Positions 23,401 through 38,820 of a stretch of DNA of 64,000 bases are shown here, piece by piece; within the stretch, counting starts at the first letter, position 1; every line of letters starts with the position of its first letter. The stretch spans positions 2,480,001 through 2,544,000 of the forward strand of contig NW_023503608.1 in NCBI RefSeq assembly GCF_014529535.1. The letters run 5' to 3'. The stretch comes from Bradysia coprophila (taxonomy: Eukaryota > Arthropoda > Insecta > Diptera > Sciaridae). The notes beneath the pieces were generated by a model. That model was not told the origin of the DNA. It worked only from the letters and a program-made list of their open reading frames with translations, and ran no database searches. The position numbers and the translations under genes were made by a program.

Positions 23401-25726
23401 TAAACGATTTTTTTACCATGAAGCCATGATGGCTCATTTTTGTGCAAATCGAGGTGTAAATGTAAGAAAATGCAAAAGACACCATCATCCGCATTTTTTT
23501 TACATTTGGACGAACATAAACCCATATGTCAGTAAGTTCTATTGCGGACATAATTTTAATATATTTCCTACAACTACAGTGTGTGCAGTCTGAACAATAG
23601 AGGTAGACTACCGTCCGAACACAGCAGCCAAAGAGAGTAGTATTTTGAATGCAATTGAATTTTTCGACAGTGCCAAAATATGTTTGATACTCTGTCCACT
23701 TCCAGTACTCTATATTTTACGGCAATAGAACACTTAACTATCTAAGTCACTGCTGTTAGGATGACTATCTATATAGCCTGTGCTAACAATGAAGCGCTTA
23801 TCAAATATTACAAATACGTCATGCGCCCGTATTTAATCGTTTACTTCCGTCGCGTCCCATTTAATCGACTATTGCACTTTTGAAAATCGGAAGTAGAAAG
23901 AAACCTTTCTCGATCTCAGTATCTTTCCATTTTCACATACAAATTAAAGAAATTCTGTTCTGTTCTGACGTTAATACAAAAAGAAAAAGAAAACATCACA
24001 AGATATATCCATGTCGTTCAAGAAAAACAAAAATATTTAACGAAAAAATGGCACATAAATTGACACAAATGCGGTTCAAAAATTTGAATTAAAATTCGAC
24101 ATTCAAAATTATTTTTTGCTTAATTTATGCGTTAGTTCTTGTTAGTTGTATTGTATATATTTGGATGGAGTGTAAATATGTTGTTTGGAATAATAAAAAT
24201 TGATTTAAATTGTGGCATGTGGAATTGGTACGTGTGGCATTATATTAGCGAAATTTCTCATGTATGACGGCAGGGTTACATTATTTTATTTGTGACGTCT
24301 TCCCCCATTCGTTTTGAAGCTCACAACTTTTTTCAAAGTTATTTTTATTTTATTGAGCAAATATTTTGATATTGTTCGATTGTGGAAGAAAAACAAGATA
24401 TGAAAGGTGATACTTTGAGACCCGTTCGATGTATGTCACAACGTCACATCTCTTTCCCTTTGCGTCAAATGTATAGTTAGGGACTGTTCAACCGTTCAGC
24501 AATTGGGTGGAGACTGCAGCAGAGATGTATCCTAAATAGTAGATAGACACACGAACAATAGCGGCCGAGTTCAATTGTGCCAAAATCACACGGTCTAATT
24601 TACGAGACATGTAATGAAGGTGGTCTAGAACCACCACCATCACCACATAGCACTCTTCCAAGCACTAACATAGAAAAGTAGTGAAGTTCGTATTGATCGC
24701 GATCGACAGGAAGCATGTGCGAATTATTTAAAGCAAGTGTCTATGCTTAAATAGACAACAAATTTGATAACTTACTTTGAGTGGTCATGCTTGGAGCCAG
24801 AATTCTATGACCACCACTTGAGGCCTAACATTTTGTAAGGATTTTTATCCTCTACAGAAACTAGTCAACATTTATTAATTACGACGTGTGCGTTATTACG
24901 CGTTACATCATTTTCTTAAAGTCGTCTAAAAACCGCTTCGAATATGCTCATCTGAACCGATCATTTCCTATTTCCAATACTCACAATGCTAGATATTTAC
25001 GGTGCAGTTTTTTAATGAAAATTCCGGTTACACAATGGTATCAACTTTTGTCTATTCGATAAAAAAAATGTTTATCTCATAACATGTCTCACCACTTCTT
25101 GCACAGAGTAAAATTCCTTAGAAATTTACAAATTTGAGTGGTTCGACCGTGAGCTTTACAATAAAGACATCAGATAGAGAAGAGCCTTTTTACTACAATC
25201 ACATTCTGAATAATGAACACTCGAAACGGAAATAATCTACAGAAAGAGATTGCTATCGGTTCGAACCACTTAACTTTTTTTTATCAAATTCCATTGTCCA
25301 TTCATTCTATTTTTATCTGTAAACCGGTAACTTGTTTACATTACCATATACCTTACATCTAAAAATAAAAATTTAGAGTTGGATGAGGTAGTGCAGGTCT
25401 CGTTTGTTGACAAAATAGCGTTGAAAATTCAAACGTGATAAAAAGACATTCGACGATAGATCAACAATTTTTTGTGGGTATCTCGGGTATAATCATAATC
25501 AAACACCATTTGGTTTATATAGTTCAAATTATTTGGTGTGTGGTTTCTTTCTGCATAATCACTATTCCGGTTTATTGGTTCAACGTGTAAATAATTTAAC
25601 TTTATTTGCGTCATAGGCATGCGAATTTGAATTTAAAAAAAGACCTCCTGATGAAGGCAAGATTATCTTGATCGTGAATCGTTGATCCGCAATTGGTTAA
25701 TCATGCCCGCACGTCAGTAAGCGGTC
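20460..25726. other. Gene-poor AT-rich spacer (5.3 kb)
   Basis: No protein gene, RNA gene or clear mobile element was recognised. Open frames are short and of AT-biased composition. Low-complexity A/T runs are frequent. Conserved enhancers cannot be judged from one sequence. Confidence 0.4.
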
Positions 25727-26323
25727 GTGACGCAAGTCCACTACCAAAAATGTTTTAATTTTTTTTTTTTTTGAGGACGGCGGAGCATATTTACTGCAAC
25801 TTTTTGACTTCTTCCTCATAACTCCAACGACCCCCAAACTAGGATATCTGGAATCTAGGAATCCATACGAGTTCAACGAGCGAAAATATGTGAAAGAAAA
25901 TTTTACAAAAAGAAATTTGCGTCACAAGTGGCAGATATTGAAGAACGTACTGTTAGGAAAATGGTTGAAAAATGTACTGAAAGAATTTAAACGTAAGAAA
26001 ACCGAATCATCTGCCACTTGTGACGCAAATTTCTTTTTGTAAAATTTTGTTTCACATATTTTTTGGGTTAACTTTTGTTGATAAAAGTTTTGCGTACGAC
26101 CAACGCCCTTCAAGCAAAAGTGATACTCTAAATAGAATACTGAAACTTGACAGTGCTCCATACAAAATTTTACACTGTAAAAAGAGTGGGGATAAAATTT
26201 CATACAAAATAGTACTCTATTTGGCAGCTGTCACTAATAGCACTTTTGTTTGAAGTACGACGCACAATGCATCACCCTCAGCGATATCAGTTATTTTGTA
26301 AGTAAGATAAAGGACTTGCGTCC
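25727..26323. mobile_element. MITE family B, copy 2, with nested insertions
   Basis: Begins GTGACGCAAGTCC (25727) and ends with its complement GGACTTGCGTCC (26323). The right part has the same order as copy 1 (CGATATCAG, TTTTGTAAGT, GGACTTGCG). Inside are a hairpin with 50-bp arms (25887-25936 and 26009-26059, around GCGTCACAAGTGGCAGAT) and a full MITE family A copy (26101-26262). The composite is about 600 bp, against 286 bp for copy 1. Confidence 0.7.
26101..26262 (+). mobile_element. MITE family A, copy 2
   Basis: Left end CAACGCCCTTCAAGCAAAAG and right end CACTTTTGTTTGAAG are inverted repeats. The interior, from GTGCTCCATACAAAATTTTA to TTGGCAGCTGTCAC, matches copy 1 almost base for base for about 90 bp. 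It is nested in family B copy 2. Confidence 0.8.
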
Positions 26324-29300
26324 ATTTACATGGAAACGAATATGATGTGTATTTGAAAAAAAATATCGCTCGCTGTGACTGTATGTCTGACCATATCTGC
26401 TATACAATATTCGTCGTGCAAATTGCATATCCTTGTAATTACCACTAATTGCAATGAACATAACATTGACATTGAGTCTCCCACTCTTTCGCGATTAGCA
26501 TAAAAAATGGCCTAACTTGGATGAGTGATAGTAGATAACATATAAGTACGTACTTTCTTCTAAATTTGTTGTGTCGACGAGTGGGAAGTTTGACGAGTGG
26601 AATCTGGAAACCCACATGTTAAAACAATATCTTACGAACAACAACGTACTACGTTACATACTGAAGTGGATCGCCTTCGGTTTGGGATTCAAGTTTTTCC
26701 CACGTAGATAAGCAAGCCATCCCACTGATACTTAATAATATTGTATAGATATGGAAGAAACAAATACAAAATTTCGAGAGTTTTTATGAATGAAATGAAT
26801 ATTGAAATATTGAGATGGGATCTTACATAAAAGGAACATTCTCTTCAATCAGTGTACAAATGTATTTAATTGATACTTAACCTTCATAGCGAATTGTTTT
26901 ATCTAAGTATTTTTCACGAAGTAATAACAACGTTCATGTTCAGATGGTCCAATGCAGCAATTTGACCGATGAAAATTTGAAGGAACTCCAACAAATGGTT
27001 AGGGAGCTTGGAATGAATGATTAACAAGGAGAGAAAGAATTTAAAAAAATGAAGGGCCATCTTTCTGCACGTAGATGAAATACGCGAATTATATACGGAA
27101 ACTAAGGTCTTCTAACTAACTAACTTTGTCTCTAGGTAATCAAATCTATGATTTCTGCTGCAGCTGTATTTTTTGAATGAAGAGCTACAGCTGAAGATTT
27201 TCAACTATTTTTTGCCAGTGTGTCAGTTATGACGAAAGTTGTAGTTAACTTGTAGTTAAAACCAAAATTGTTTGATGAGAAATTACCGAAATATTCCAAT
27301 TGAAAAAAAGTGATCGTGCAATTTCCATTTTGATCTTAAGCTGATAGACCGATTGATGGACTTAAGTTGTAATACCTACAGACCCCGTCTAGCAAGTAAA
27401 TCACAATAAATCCCATCTTCCAAAGATTAAGGCACAGTTAAACAGTAATTTTGTTGACTCACACCTGAATTACAAACTTGACCGAATCAACGCTAATCTA
27501 GATGGAATAGGCTTCACCGGAAAATCTTTTCGAAATCCTTTTCATTCAATCTAAATATAACGAAGAATTCAACTGATATGATTCGAATGAGTCACGGGTA
27601 AACCGCCTTTATCTAATTTGTGAATCAAACCATCTGTCTGATTCATTTATAAATGAGTAAAATTGTTCAGTTAGAATAATGCTTAAATATCACAATTAGA
27701 TTCGCCTCATAACAATTGAAATACATCACCTTTTTCGGTTCGATTATACCATTATAAAACTAAGTTTTTTTTCTGATGAAATATGAAGACAAGTATTCGC
27801 AAAACATGACTTTGCAGGTTACAATATTATTGATTGATAACGAAATCAAAACACTTAAAAAAAATTAATTCAATTAAAATTCGCAGAAAAAATGTTTATC
27901 GTTCGGTGATTACAGTCTTAAGGCTTGATAAGCTGAAACAACAACATACCTTTTCCAGTTTCGGTATAGCGAATGCTCTTCAGAGACAAATAACTGGAAG
28001 GTAAAGCGAAAACGTTTTCTCGTGCTTCACTTTAATTCGGTCATAAGTTTCGATAATCTGGAGCCATATGACCGTTATCACCGAAAAACATTCGAAATAT
28101 ACGTACGTCAAAACATGCATGTGTGACCTACAACGACGAACAATGAAAATATTTTTTGGATTGTGCAACCAATGACTTAGGATTTGCAGACTTGCAGAAC
28201 TCTCAGATCTCGAAAACAATACTTTTCCAGTTGCCCGAGTAGAATCTCACAGAAGGAAGATTTTAATTGTCGAGACAATAGATGAGCAAACCGCACATTG
28301 ATACTTAATTGCAGGCCTAGAAGCTTTTCAAAAATTTTCTTTGAAACTCGAGACAATTTAGAATTCTGTTAAACACCAACAGCCGAAAATTCTAATCCAG
28401 GAAAATTACCTGAAGCACTGTGAAGTGCCACACTTCACGTAGTAGATATTGCATCCTGTCCTAGGTCACTCGGACGGACTCAAGGCTCCACGATAGGAAG
28501 ATAAACCACTCAATGTTCTAATAATAACTGAACTGTCCTCTTCCGGTCTATTATTTTATCGACAACCGATGATTGTTGCGTTAATTCACCGCTATAAAAC
28601 TATAGTTTTATTACATTTACTTATAAATACTTCATCGTAATAATTGATACTTACTTACTGATCCAGGGCCGTATCTAGACAATATTTATCTAATAGCTTC
28701 CAGCAAAAATTATTCTCAAGAATTCAACGCTCCAGTAAACAGAACTGTGCTTAAAATCAATCATGATTTAATTAATTAAGCTGAAAGGCGTGTAGGTTTG
28801 CTTATGTTATCAGATGCAGGCGGAAACACCGACCGATATCGATACTTATCTAAAGAGTTTTACATTGAATTTAATCGACCTGTCGATCACGAGACTATAG
28901 TCCGTGTGTTAGATAAAATCAATTAAAAATGCATAAGACTTGCACTTGATTTTGGATGGCAGAATTTTCATTTTGTTGATATTTATAGCAGACCAAGCCA
29001 ACAGTAATATTGAAAAATTTCTTGAAAGCAGTTTTGCAATTAAATTTTAAGGCCGCTGCTTAGCATTTCGCTTAATTTTTTATGTGCCACTAAATAATCG
29101 ATCAAGTTTTACGATTTCCTCTGGGTTTTCCAATGTTATCACTGCACATTTCCCGTAGATTTCCAATGGGTTCGTATTTCTATTTCAATTGTCGTTCAAC
29201 AGGTTTTGCTACTGCATTTCAAAGCTATAGAAACATACAACGCATTTACATTCAAAAAGCAACGTGCCCCATACACTACTATAGTCGATGTAATACATAA

Positions 29301-29411
29301 ACAGAGAGAGTACATAAAATAATATCTTGATTCAATAGCATTCATGTACATCTGATGAATTGGCAGAAATGCCGATGTTCTCTTCTGTATTGTTCTGCTT
29401 GCTTGCGCATT
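26324..29411. other. Gene-poor spacer
   Basis: No supported gene. A 26-codon ATG-to-TAA frame at 26944-27024 (MVQCSNLTDENLKELQ...) follows a perfect AG acceptor and has a protein-like composition, but nothing joins it. The rest is AT-rich with no repeat recognised. Confidence 0.4.
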
Positions 29412-29419
29412 TATATATA
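29412..29419 (+). promoter_or_regulatory. TATA-like box of Gadd45 paralogue 2
   Basis: TATATATA lies about 410 bp before the ATG, so transcription would start near 29440 with a long 5' leader. Low-complexity AT makes this less certain than the boxes of the other two copies. Confidence 0.4.
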
Positions 29420-29824
29420 TTGTATGTTAAGTTCATTACTGAGTTTCATGGAGGGGAAACACGAGACATGAATGGCACACGAGTCATTCATTTGAGTTTA
29501 TTGTAAAGCAGAAAGTTGAGAAGCAAACACGTATAATTTTGATTTGTTGTAAGGTTTTGTTTACTATACACACAGAAAGTGCTTTGAAAAGTTGAATTTC
29601 ACAACATTGCGTTGTTATTACGCTGATTGTGTGCATATTGAAGTGAAGTGAAAAAATCATAGAAATACCGAAATCAAGCGAACAAAAGCAGGACAACAAG
29701 GAAATCCTTGCAAAAAAATCAAATTTTGAGTGGAAACATTTTCACCCAACCGTTAAGCGAAAGGCTCAAACTGGCTTCTAACCCCATTTCTTACGCAAGT
29801 GTAGTAACAAGTGGATTAATCAAT

Positions 29825-30265
29825 ATGGTGAAATTCGAAGAATCAACAAGCGGGTCAAGTTCCATTGGCGACACAGTCAGTTGTGCCCTGGAACGGGCAC
29901 AGCTGGAAAATCGATTGGTGGTCGGCCTGTCGGCAGTTGCAAAAGATTTATCAGTATCGAATGAGGACGCAATATTCTTATTACTTTCGCCACCCGAAAT
30001 TGGAGACAGTGCAACCCATCTACATTCGAAATTGTTGGAAGCATTTTGCTACGAAAACGATATTTACATCATCAAGGTGGACAGTTCAAAGAAACTGAGT
30101 CGAATATTGAAGACATCCAATTTGGAGTGCTGTGCATTGATTCAACGATCGAATTCCGTGGACAATCAATCCGATCAATTGACATCAGCTGAAGAGTCAT
30201 TGGTCGATCATTGCGAAGAGTTCTGGGATTGCCAACATCAACCAATCATTCGGCTACCAGAGTAA
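29825..30265 (+). CDS. Gadd45: Gadd45 paralogue 2
   Basis: Intronless, 146 residues, with the same presumed role as the other copies (MAP3K/stress signalling, L7Ae-like fold). The frame is open further upstream, but the first ATG is at 29825 (MVKFEEST), which aligns with the MVV starts of paralogues 1 and 3; that decided the start. Core motifs are EIGDSATH (about residues 58-65), LLEAFCYENDIYIIKVDS, LSRIL, CALIQRS and VDHCEEFWD, with a C-terminal tail QPIIRLPE shared with paralogue 3. It is therefore closer to copy 3 than to copy 1. AATAAA signals lie near 30299 and 30438. Confidence 0.92.
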   Translation: MVKFEESTSGSSSIGDTVSCALERAQLENRLVVGLSAVAKDLSVSNEDAIFLLLSPPEIGDSATHLHSKLLEAFCYENDIYIIKVDSSKKLSRILKTSNLECCALIQRSNSVDNQSDQLTSAEESLVDHCEEFWDCQHQPIIRLPE

Positions 30266-30439
30266 ATTCATACGGACATCCCGGACATAAACGGTATTTG
30301 AATAAAAAATGGTTAACTTGAAGACACAAAAAGTTTTGTTAAAGAAAAAAAAAATGTGTCCATGTAAGGCCCACGGACCATGGTTGTGTTGTTTGTAAGA
30401 TTTGATTCTGTTAATTGTAATCTAACCTAATTGTGTATA

Positions 30440-31669
30440 ATAAAAAAATTCAACATGTGAAGGGGCTCGTCCGGACCGAATGGTCCAACAAAAAAAGAAA
30501 AGTTATCTTATGAGGCGAATAACATCAATCGATGCCAATAGCATAAATAACGAATATCTAAATGTGGAACATTATATTAATGTTTCTATTGAAATTATAA
30601 AGCGGCAATCAACTGAATAACATCCATTCTTGGTGCTGCAGTGTTATAAAATAATCCTTTTTACTGTATACAGTAGTATTGACCATATTCCCGTAAATTG
30701 TAAGGAATAAAATATACGAAAATTGAAAAGATCAAAAAAAAAATGATGTAACAAACGTTAAAGGTTAACAAGAGAAAAGTTTCTCAATAATTGTAACGAA
30801 ATTAAATGAATTATGTAATTTTTACATTCATCTTAAGTATATTGCATGGAGAAAGGATGTAACAAGAATTTGTAATAAAAAGAAATTATGAAGAAATTTA
30901 CAGTTCTAGATTTTTATTTAAGTGTTGGTTCATAGCCTAACTGCCTACATCAAATATGAACAAGACGTCTCTTCTTCTTATCGTGCCCTTTAGAAGGATG
31001 TTACTCTAGAACTCGGCTCTGCAAATTTTTTGTTGGACTATACGAATTCAATAGGTTTAGTTGTTCTAAAGTCCAAGCCTTCAACTTAGGATCAATTAGG
31101 AACTTCTTGGGTACCTTGGTAAGTGGCACTCAACTCGTGAATTTGCAAGTTATCATTATTTAAAAAAAACCTAGTTTGAATCCTAATTCTCTCAAGACAT
31201 TTTAGAACTTTATCTTTTAGTTCTTCGTGCTAATACTTTCAGACTGTGACTGTGACTGCCTCCCATTAGACATAATTAAATTTTGTCTTTTCCAAACTTC
31301 CTTTGCTATTGGCTATTCAGTAGCAAGAATCTTCTATGCATCTTCTTTTATGTCATCTGTTTATCGACCAAGACAACAAAAATAAACCGTCGTGTTATTA
31401 TAGGTTTACCCTGTTGTATACGGGCCCACTTTACTCTTTTCTTTCGTGCGTTCGAACGAACGAACAAAATAAAAGACAATAGAGGGCTCGTATTACATCA
31501 GGGGTCCGTAGTATAGTTGGTAGCTTCACTCTATGTAAACTAATGAAGGAACAGATTTTTCAACAATCTGTTGAACATGCTTTGCTCACTGCATCCCTGG
31601 AAAAAGGTGAATTGTTTCATTGACATGGCAGTTAAAACTCGTATTCCATACGTCTACGTCTTACTTAAT
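30440..31669. other. Gene-poor spacer
   Basis: 3' flank of Gadd45 paralogue 2 and AT-rich spacer. No gene or repeat was recognised. Confidence 0.4.
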
Positions 31670-31725
31670 GTCAAAATGTATGCTAAGAGTAATGAAATGT
31701 AAGATTTTGTATCAATCTGTTGAAA

Positions 31726-31926
31726 CACGGCAGAGTAAAATAAACCAGGCAGGAGCGGTTCATTTTCGAAACGTCAAATAAGGGACCTAATACATGGGAT
31801 GAAAATGAACTCAAATGAACACTGACATAAATTGAAAAATTTTATTCGCAAAATATCAAGGGCTACTAGATTATTCAGGTCCCTAGTCAAAAAGCGCTCC
31901 TGCCTGGTTAACTTTACTCTGCCGTG
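31726..31926. mobile_element. MITE family C, complete copy with 7-bp target duplication
   Basis: The 201-bp element has inverted ends CACGGCAGAGTAAA, continuing through ACCAGGCAGGAGCG, and is flanked by GTTGAAA on both sides. The unoccupied site is preserved in the second copy of the host segment (33952-34243). It has no coding capacity. A left-half relative lies at 37263-37385. Confidence 0.9.
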
Positions 31927-31956
31927 GTTGAAAATATTCTTAAACGAAGGGAAGGG

Positions 31957-32073
31957 CTGTTAGGAATTTCGCGCCGCGTCATTCACAATAATTGACAAAA
32001 TGACACATTTTGTATAAGGAAAATGTCACTTTGTGGGTTATTGTGAATGACACGGCGCGAAATTCCTCAACAT
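31957..32073. mobile_element. Hairpin MITE family D
   Basis: Inverted arms TGTTAGGAATTTCGCGCC and CGTCATTCACAATAA total about 40 bp each, around a short A/T loop with secondary GTCA repeats. It is absent from the second copy of the host segment, so it is an insertion. The target duplication is ambiguous (AAGG-like). Confidence 0.85.
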
Positions 32074-32307
32074 CAAAGGAAGTAATAGCATCGATAATCG
32101 ATAATTGTGCTAATGAGAGCGGTCATTCGTGAAAGGCTAATTAAACCGTTTGTCCAATTTTAACAGATTTTTAGATCAAATTATCAGTTCACCAACGTAC
32201 ATTGTACTATTCGGTTTGTAACATTGATCTCAATGATAAGAAAATCTTCATGAAAAATCGTCCAACAGTGGATCGATGCTATTATCATTGAGTATGTTGT
32301 GCTTTAG

Positions 32308-33951
32308 GTCAAATGAAGTAATAGATTCTATGTCTTACCTAATAAGATTCTACTCATCTGTGAAAGATCTCAGCTCTAAGGAACTTATTGTGCCACAAGC
32401 TTTAAAGTATGGGCCACAGTGACTCAAATTTACTGTACATACAGTGAACGAAGATGTTACTCGTTTGAAGCTAAATTGTAGCAGGGACATCATCGAATTT
32501 TATCAAAATTCTTACAGAAAACAGGTACAATTAAGCATTGTACGCACACTTTTCTTTCTTATTATACAACTTTTCATACCAATCAACGCTCGACCGTTCA
32601 TTGGTATAACACCTTTGCTATAAAACACAAATTCCAATCATATCTTTATCCGATTATAAGCAAATAAAACGAAAAGTTTTGGCGACAAACAGATGCATTC
32701 GATTTTTTTTTAAATTTTACTGCCGTAATAATGTGGCTGAATGACGTACATCACGACATGTATTTGGTCTTTGCAAAAATTCCTTCGGTGCTGTAAAAAT
32801 TGAAGATCTCCCAGTGATAAAAGTATATAATTAAGTAATTATCACTATCAATACGTTCGAATTCCAATGAAATGTCTGTTAGCATGTCAAAGAGTCGAAT
32901 TTTATGTTATTCTCTCTTATCGTTCGTAAAAGTAAATAGTGAAGTTCGTTCCGTATACATTGTCGATTGGGTTGGTATTTTACTTTATCAGTCCATACAT
33001 TCTATGTATACAGTATGGTGATAAAACCGAAATGTTTACTCTTTTATTTCGTTGCAGTATCAAGTCGAAATTGCTGCTATATAAGGTGCGAAGTATATTT
33101 ATTTCATTCGGTAAATAAACCAAAAAAAGAGACCATAAAAGTAGCAAAACTGTAATTCGATTTATCTTGACTCCTATATGAAAATTATACAACACATTAC
33201 CACCACCACCACCACATCATGAAAAAACGGTTTTCCGATTCAAACAAGTTAAATCACAACATTTTCCAAAACCACTTCATGCTTATCGTCTACTGAATCA
33301 ACTATGTGTAACCGTGTGCCTATTATCATAATGTGCTAATTTGCTTAGAGTGAAAAGGCATTATAAATTCATCTGATCAATTCCACGTACGCTTATCTCA
33401 AAATTGTTGGTTTTGGATAATCACGAGGAATTTTCTTGTCAAAAACTGATAAATTGAACAAAATCAATGTTCACACAATGCGACTTATCGTATACATATA
33501 ATTGGGTATGGATATTAAACTTGGCGACACGACAATAAAATTGTAGAAAATTTCATAATTTTTTCTGTCAGATGGATACAGCACAGCAGTTCGGTTTCAT
33601 TCAACTCGTTCTTACATGTTCTAATTTAATATTTGTCGTATCGAAAACGGCGAGTCAATGACATAAATTAAAAGCAAACATTAGTCACAACCATCATGTA
33701 ATAATCAGCCACTGGTTCTAGGAACTGAATGTATATTTTATATGAACTATAATTAGATGTAATCGTATACAACTGAAAGTGTGCTTCAGTAAAAGTTATT
33801 GGTTGTGTCTGCATGCTTAATTATTTACTTTAGGTTTTATAAATTACTCATCTTGATTACACACGGTTGGTGTGTAAAATTTATACAAATTAGTCTATTT
33901 ATTTGGATATTTGTTATCGACAGAGCGAATATAAATGATTAACCCAATAAG
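32308..33951. other. Gene-poor spacer
   Basis: AT-rich with no gene recognised. A CACCAC run lies at about 33201-33212. No MITE ends were seen. Confidence 0.4.
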
Positions 33952-34243
33952 GTCAAAATGTATGCTAAGAGTAATGAAGCGTATAAGATTTTGTATCAAT
34001 CTGTTGAACATATACTTAAATGAAAGGAAATAACAACGTCGACAATCGATAATTGAATACCAATGAAAGCTGCCTTTCGTGGAAGGTTAATTAAATTGTA
34101 GGTTCAATATTACCAGATTATTAGATCAAATTATCTGTTCATCTAAGTACAGTGAACTATTGGTTTTTAACATTGAACTCAATGAAAGAGAAAATCTTCA
34201 TGAAAATTCGTTCAACAGTGAATCATGAAGTATGCTGTGTGTA
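33952..34243. repeat. Duplicated segment, copy 2 (unoccupied)
   Basis: Homologous to 31670-32307 without either MITE. It reads TCTGTTGAACATATACTTAA where copy 1 carries family C. It preserves the ancestral target sites. Confidence 0.88.
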
Positions 34244-34378
34244 TGCTGATTAGATGACATGTGGTCTTACCATGGCGAACAGGAGGACTTTTTTTTAGTG
34301 GTTTTATGGCTGTTCTTCGAAGATATAATGGAGAATCGGGACGAAACATCGGTAACAATGAAATATGTATAATCGTAA

Positions 34379-35492
34379 GAGGGATTCTTGTGAAAATCCA
34401 CCTATCAAAATCGGACCCATTTCGTCTGGGATACATGGTTTGAAAGGTCTTTGCCAGTAGACCTCAAAACAGGCCTCACATAGTCTCGAGCCTCTCCTGG
34501 TTGCTGGTGGAAGTTGTCCGAATTTGGAAAAATAGTGTTTTTTATTCGAATTTTTTGGCCGTTATAAATGATTGTTGCGGGTGAGAGTGGGCTCTTTGGA
34601 AAGCTGAGCTTAGGTACTTTCGGGTCATGCCTAGTTTGATTAGATTCATTGATATATGTTTGCAAAAATTTGCAAGAAAAATTGTCAAAATCTGTGTGAA
34701 CTTTAGACAGGTCTGGGCTGGTACTGATGACGCTTAATGTGAACCTTACATGCTAGTTGTAACATACATTGTCTAAGCTTTCCGTTGATACCTCATTTGT
34801 AGTGCTGGTGATTGCTGAAATAACAGAATATTTTGTTAGTACAACCGCTACTCGTAAAACTCGCCAGCAATCCCCAGCACTGCAAATGAGGTATCAATGG
34901 AAAGCTTAGACAATGCGTGTTACGACTAGCATGTTAGGTTCACATTAAGCGTCATCAGTACCAGCCCAGACCTGTCTAAAGTTCACACAGATTTCGAAAA
35001 AAATTCTTGTAAATTTTTGCAACCAAATATAATTGAATCTAATCAAACTAGACATGACCCGAAATCACTTAAGTTTTCCAACGAGCCCACTCTCACCCGG
35101 AACGAACATTTATAACGGCCAAAAAATTCGAAAAAAATAGTCATTTGTGTACCTGGACGATTTATTTTAGGCAATTTCGCGGATTGTAGGCCGAACGAAG
35201 TGAGGCTTACAAGCGAAAGTGCCTTAAATCAACCGTCCCAAACAGGTGCACATGTGAGTTTTCATGCAGAGGGCCGGAAACCCGAGAAAATTCGAAAAAT
35301 TGCCCTCATTTTCGGCCCCGAAGCATGAAAACTCTATTTTTCCAACTTCAAAGATCTTCCAACAGCAAACAGGTGTGGCTCAAGACTGTGTGAGGCCTGT
35401 TTTGAGGTTTACTGGCAAAGAACTTTCAAACCATGTACGTCCCAGAAGAAATGGGTCCGATTTTGATAGGTGGATTTTGAAAAGAATCCCTC
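34379..35492. mobile_element. Foldback element / 1.1-kb palindrome
   Basis: The left arm (34379-34817) and the right arm (34865-35492) are inverted copies around a 47-bp loop. Matching landmarks include GAGGGATTCTTG, CACCTATCAAAATCGGACCC, CAAAACAGGCCTCACA, GAGAGTGGGCTC and GTGAACTTTAGACAGGTCTG. Arm identity is roughly 85-90% by eye. The right arm is longer by an insertion of about 190 bp (about 35140-35330). No transposase frame is present. It could be a foldback transposon or two abutting opposed copies of one repeat. A transcript through it would form a long hairpin RNA. Confidence 0.85.
35140..35330. repeat. Insertion inside the right arm of the foldback element
   Basis: Interrupts the palindrome symmetry. 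It starts near ACCTGGACG, contains TTTAGGCAATTTCGCG (a motif shared in inverted orientation with 52160-52240), and ends with its own small inverted repeat GAGTTTTCATGC/GCATGAAAACTC. It is younger than the arms. Confidence 0.65.

Positions 35493-38820
<3,328 letters not shown>

Larger units (their letters stand above)
31670..32307. repeat. Duplicated segment, copy 1 (with two MITE insertions)
   Basis: Shares its order and most bases with 33952-34243: GTCAAAATGTATGCTAAGAG, TGTATCAATCTGTTGAA, CGATAATTG, TTAGATCAAATTAT and GAAAATCTTCATGAAAA. It is longer than copy 2 because two inverted-repeat elements (31726-31926 and about 31957-32073) interrupt it. Confidence 0.88.

Noticed and set aside
25250-25275. 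GGTTCGAACC resembling a tRNA B box
   Set aside because: No A box at the right distance and no paired acceptor stem.
29708-29824. N-terminal extension of Gadd45 paralogue 2
   Set aside because: No ATG in this stretch. The first ATG at 29825 matches the start of the other two copies, so the upstream part is read as 5' UTR.
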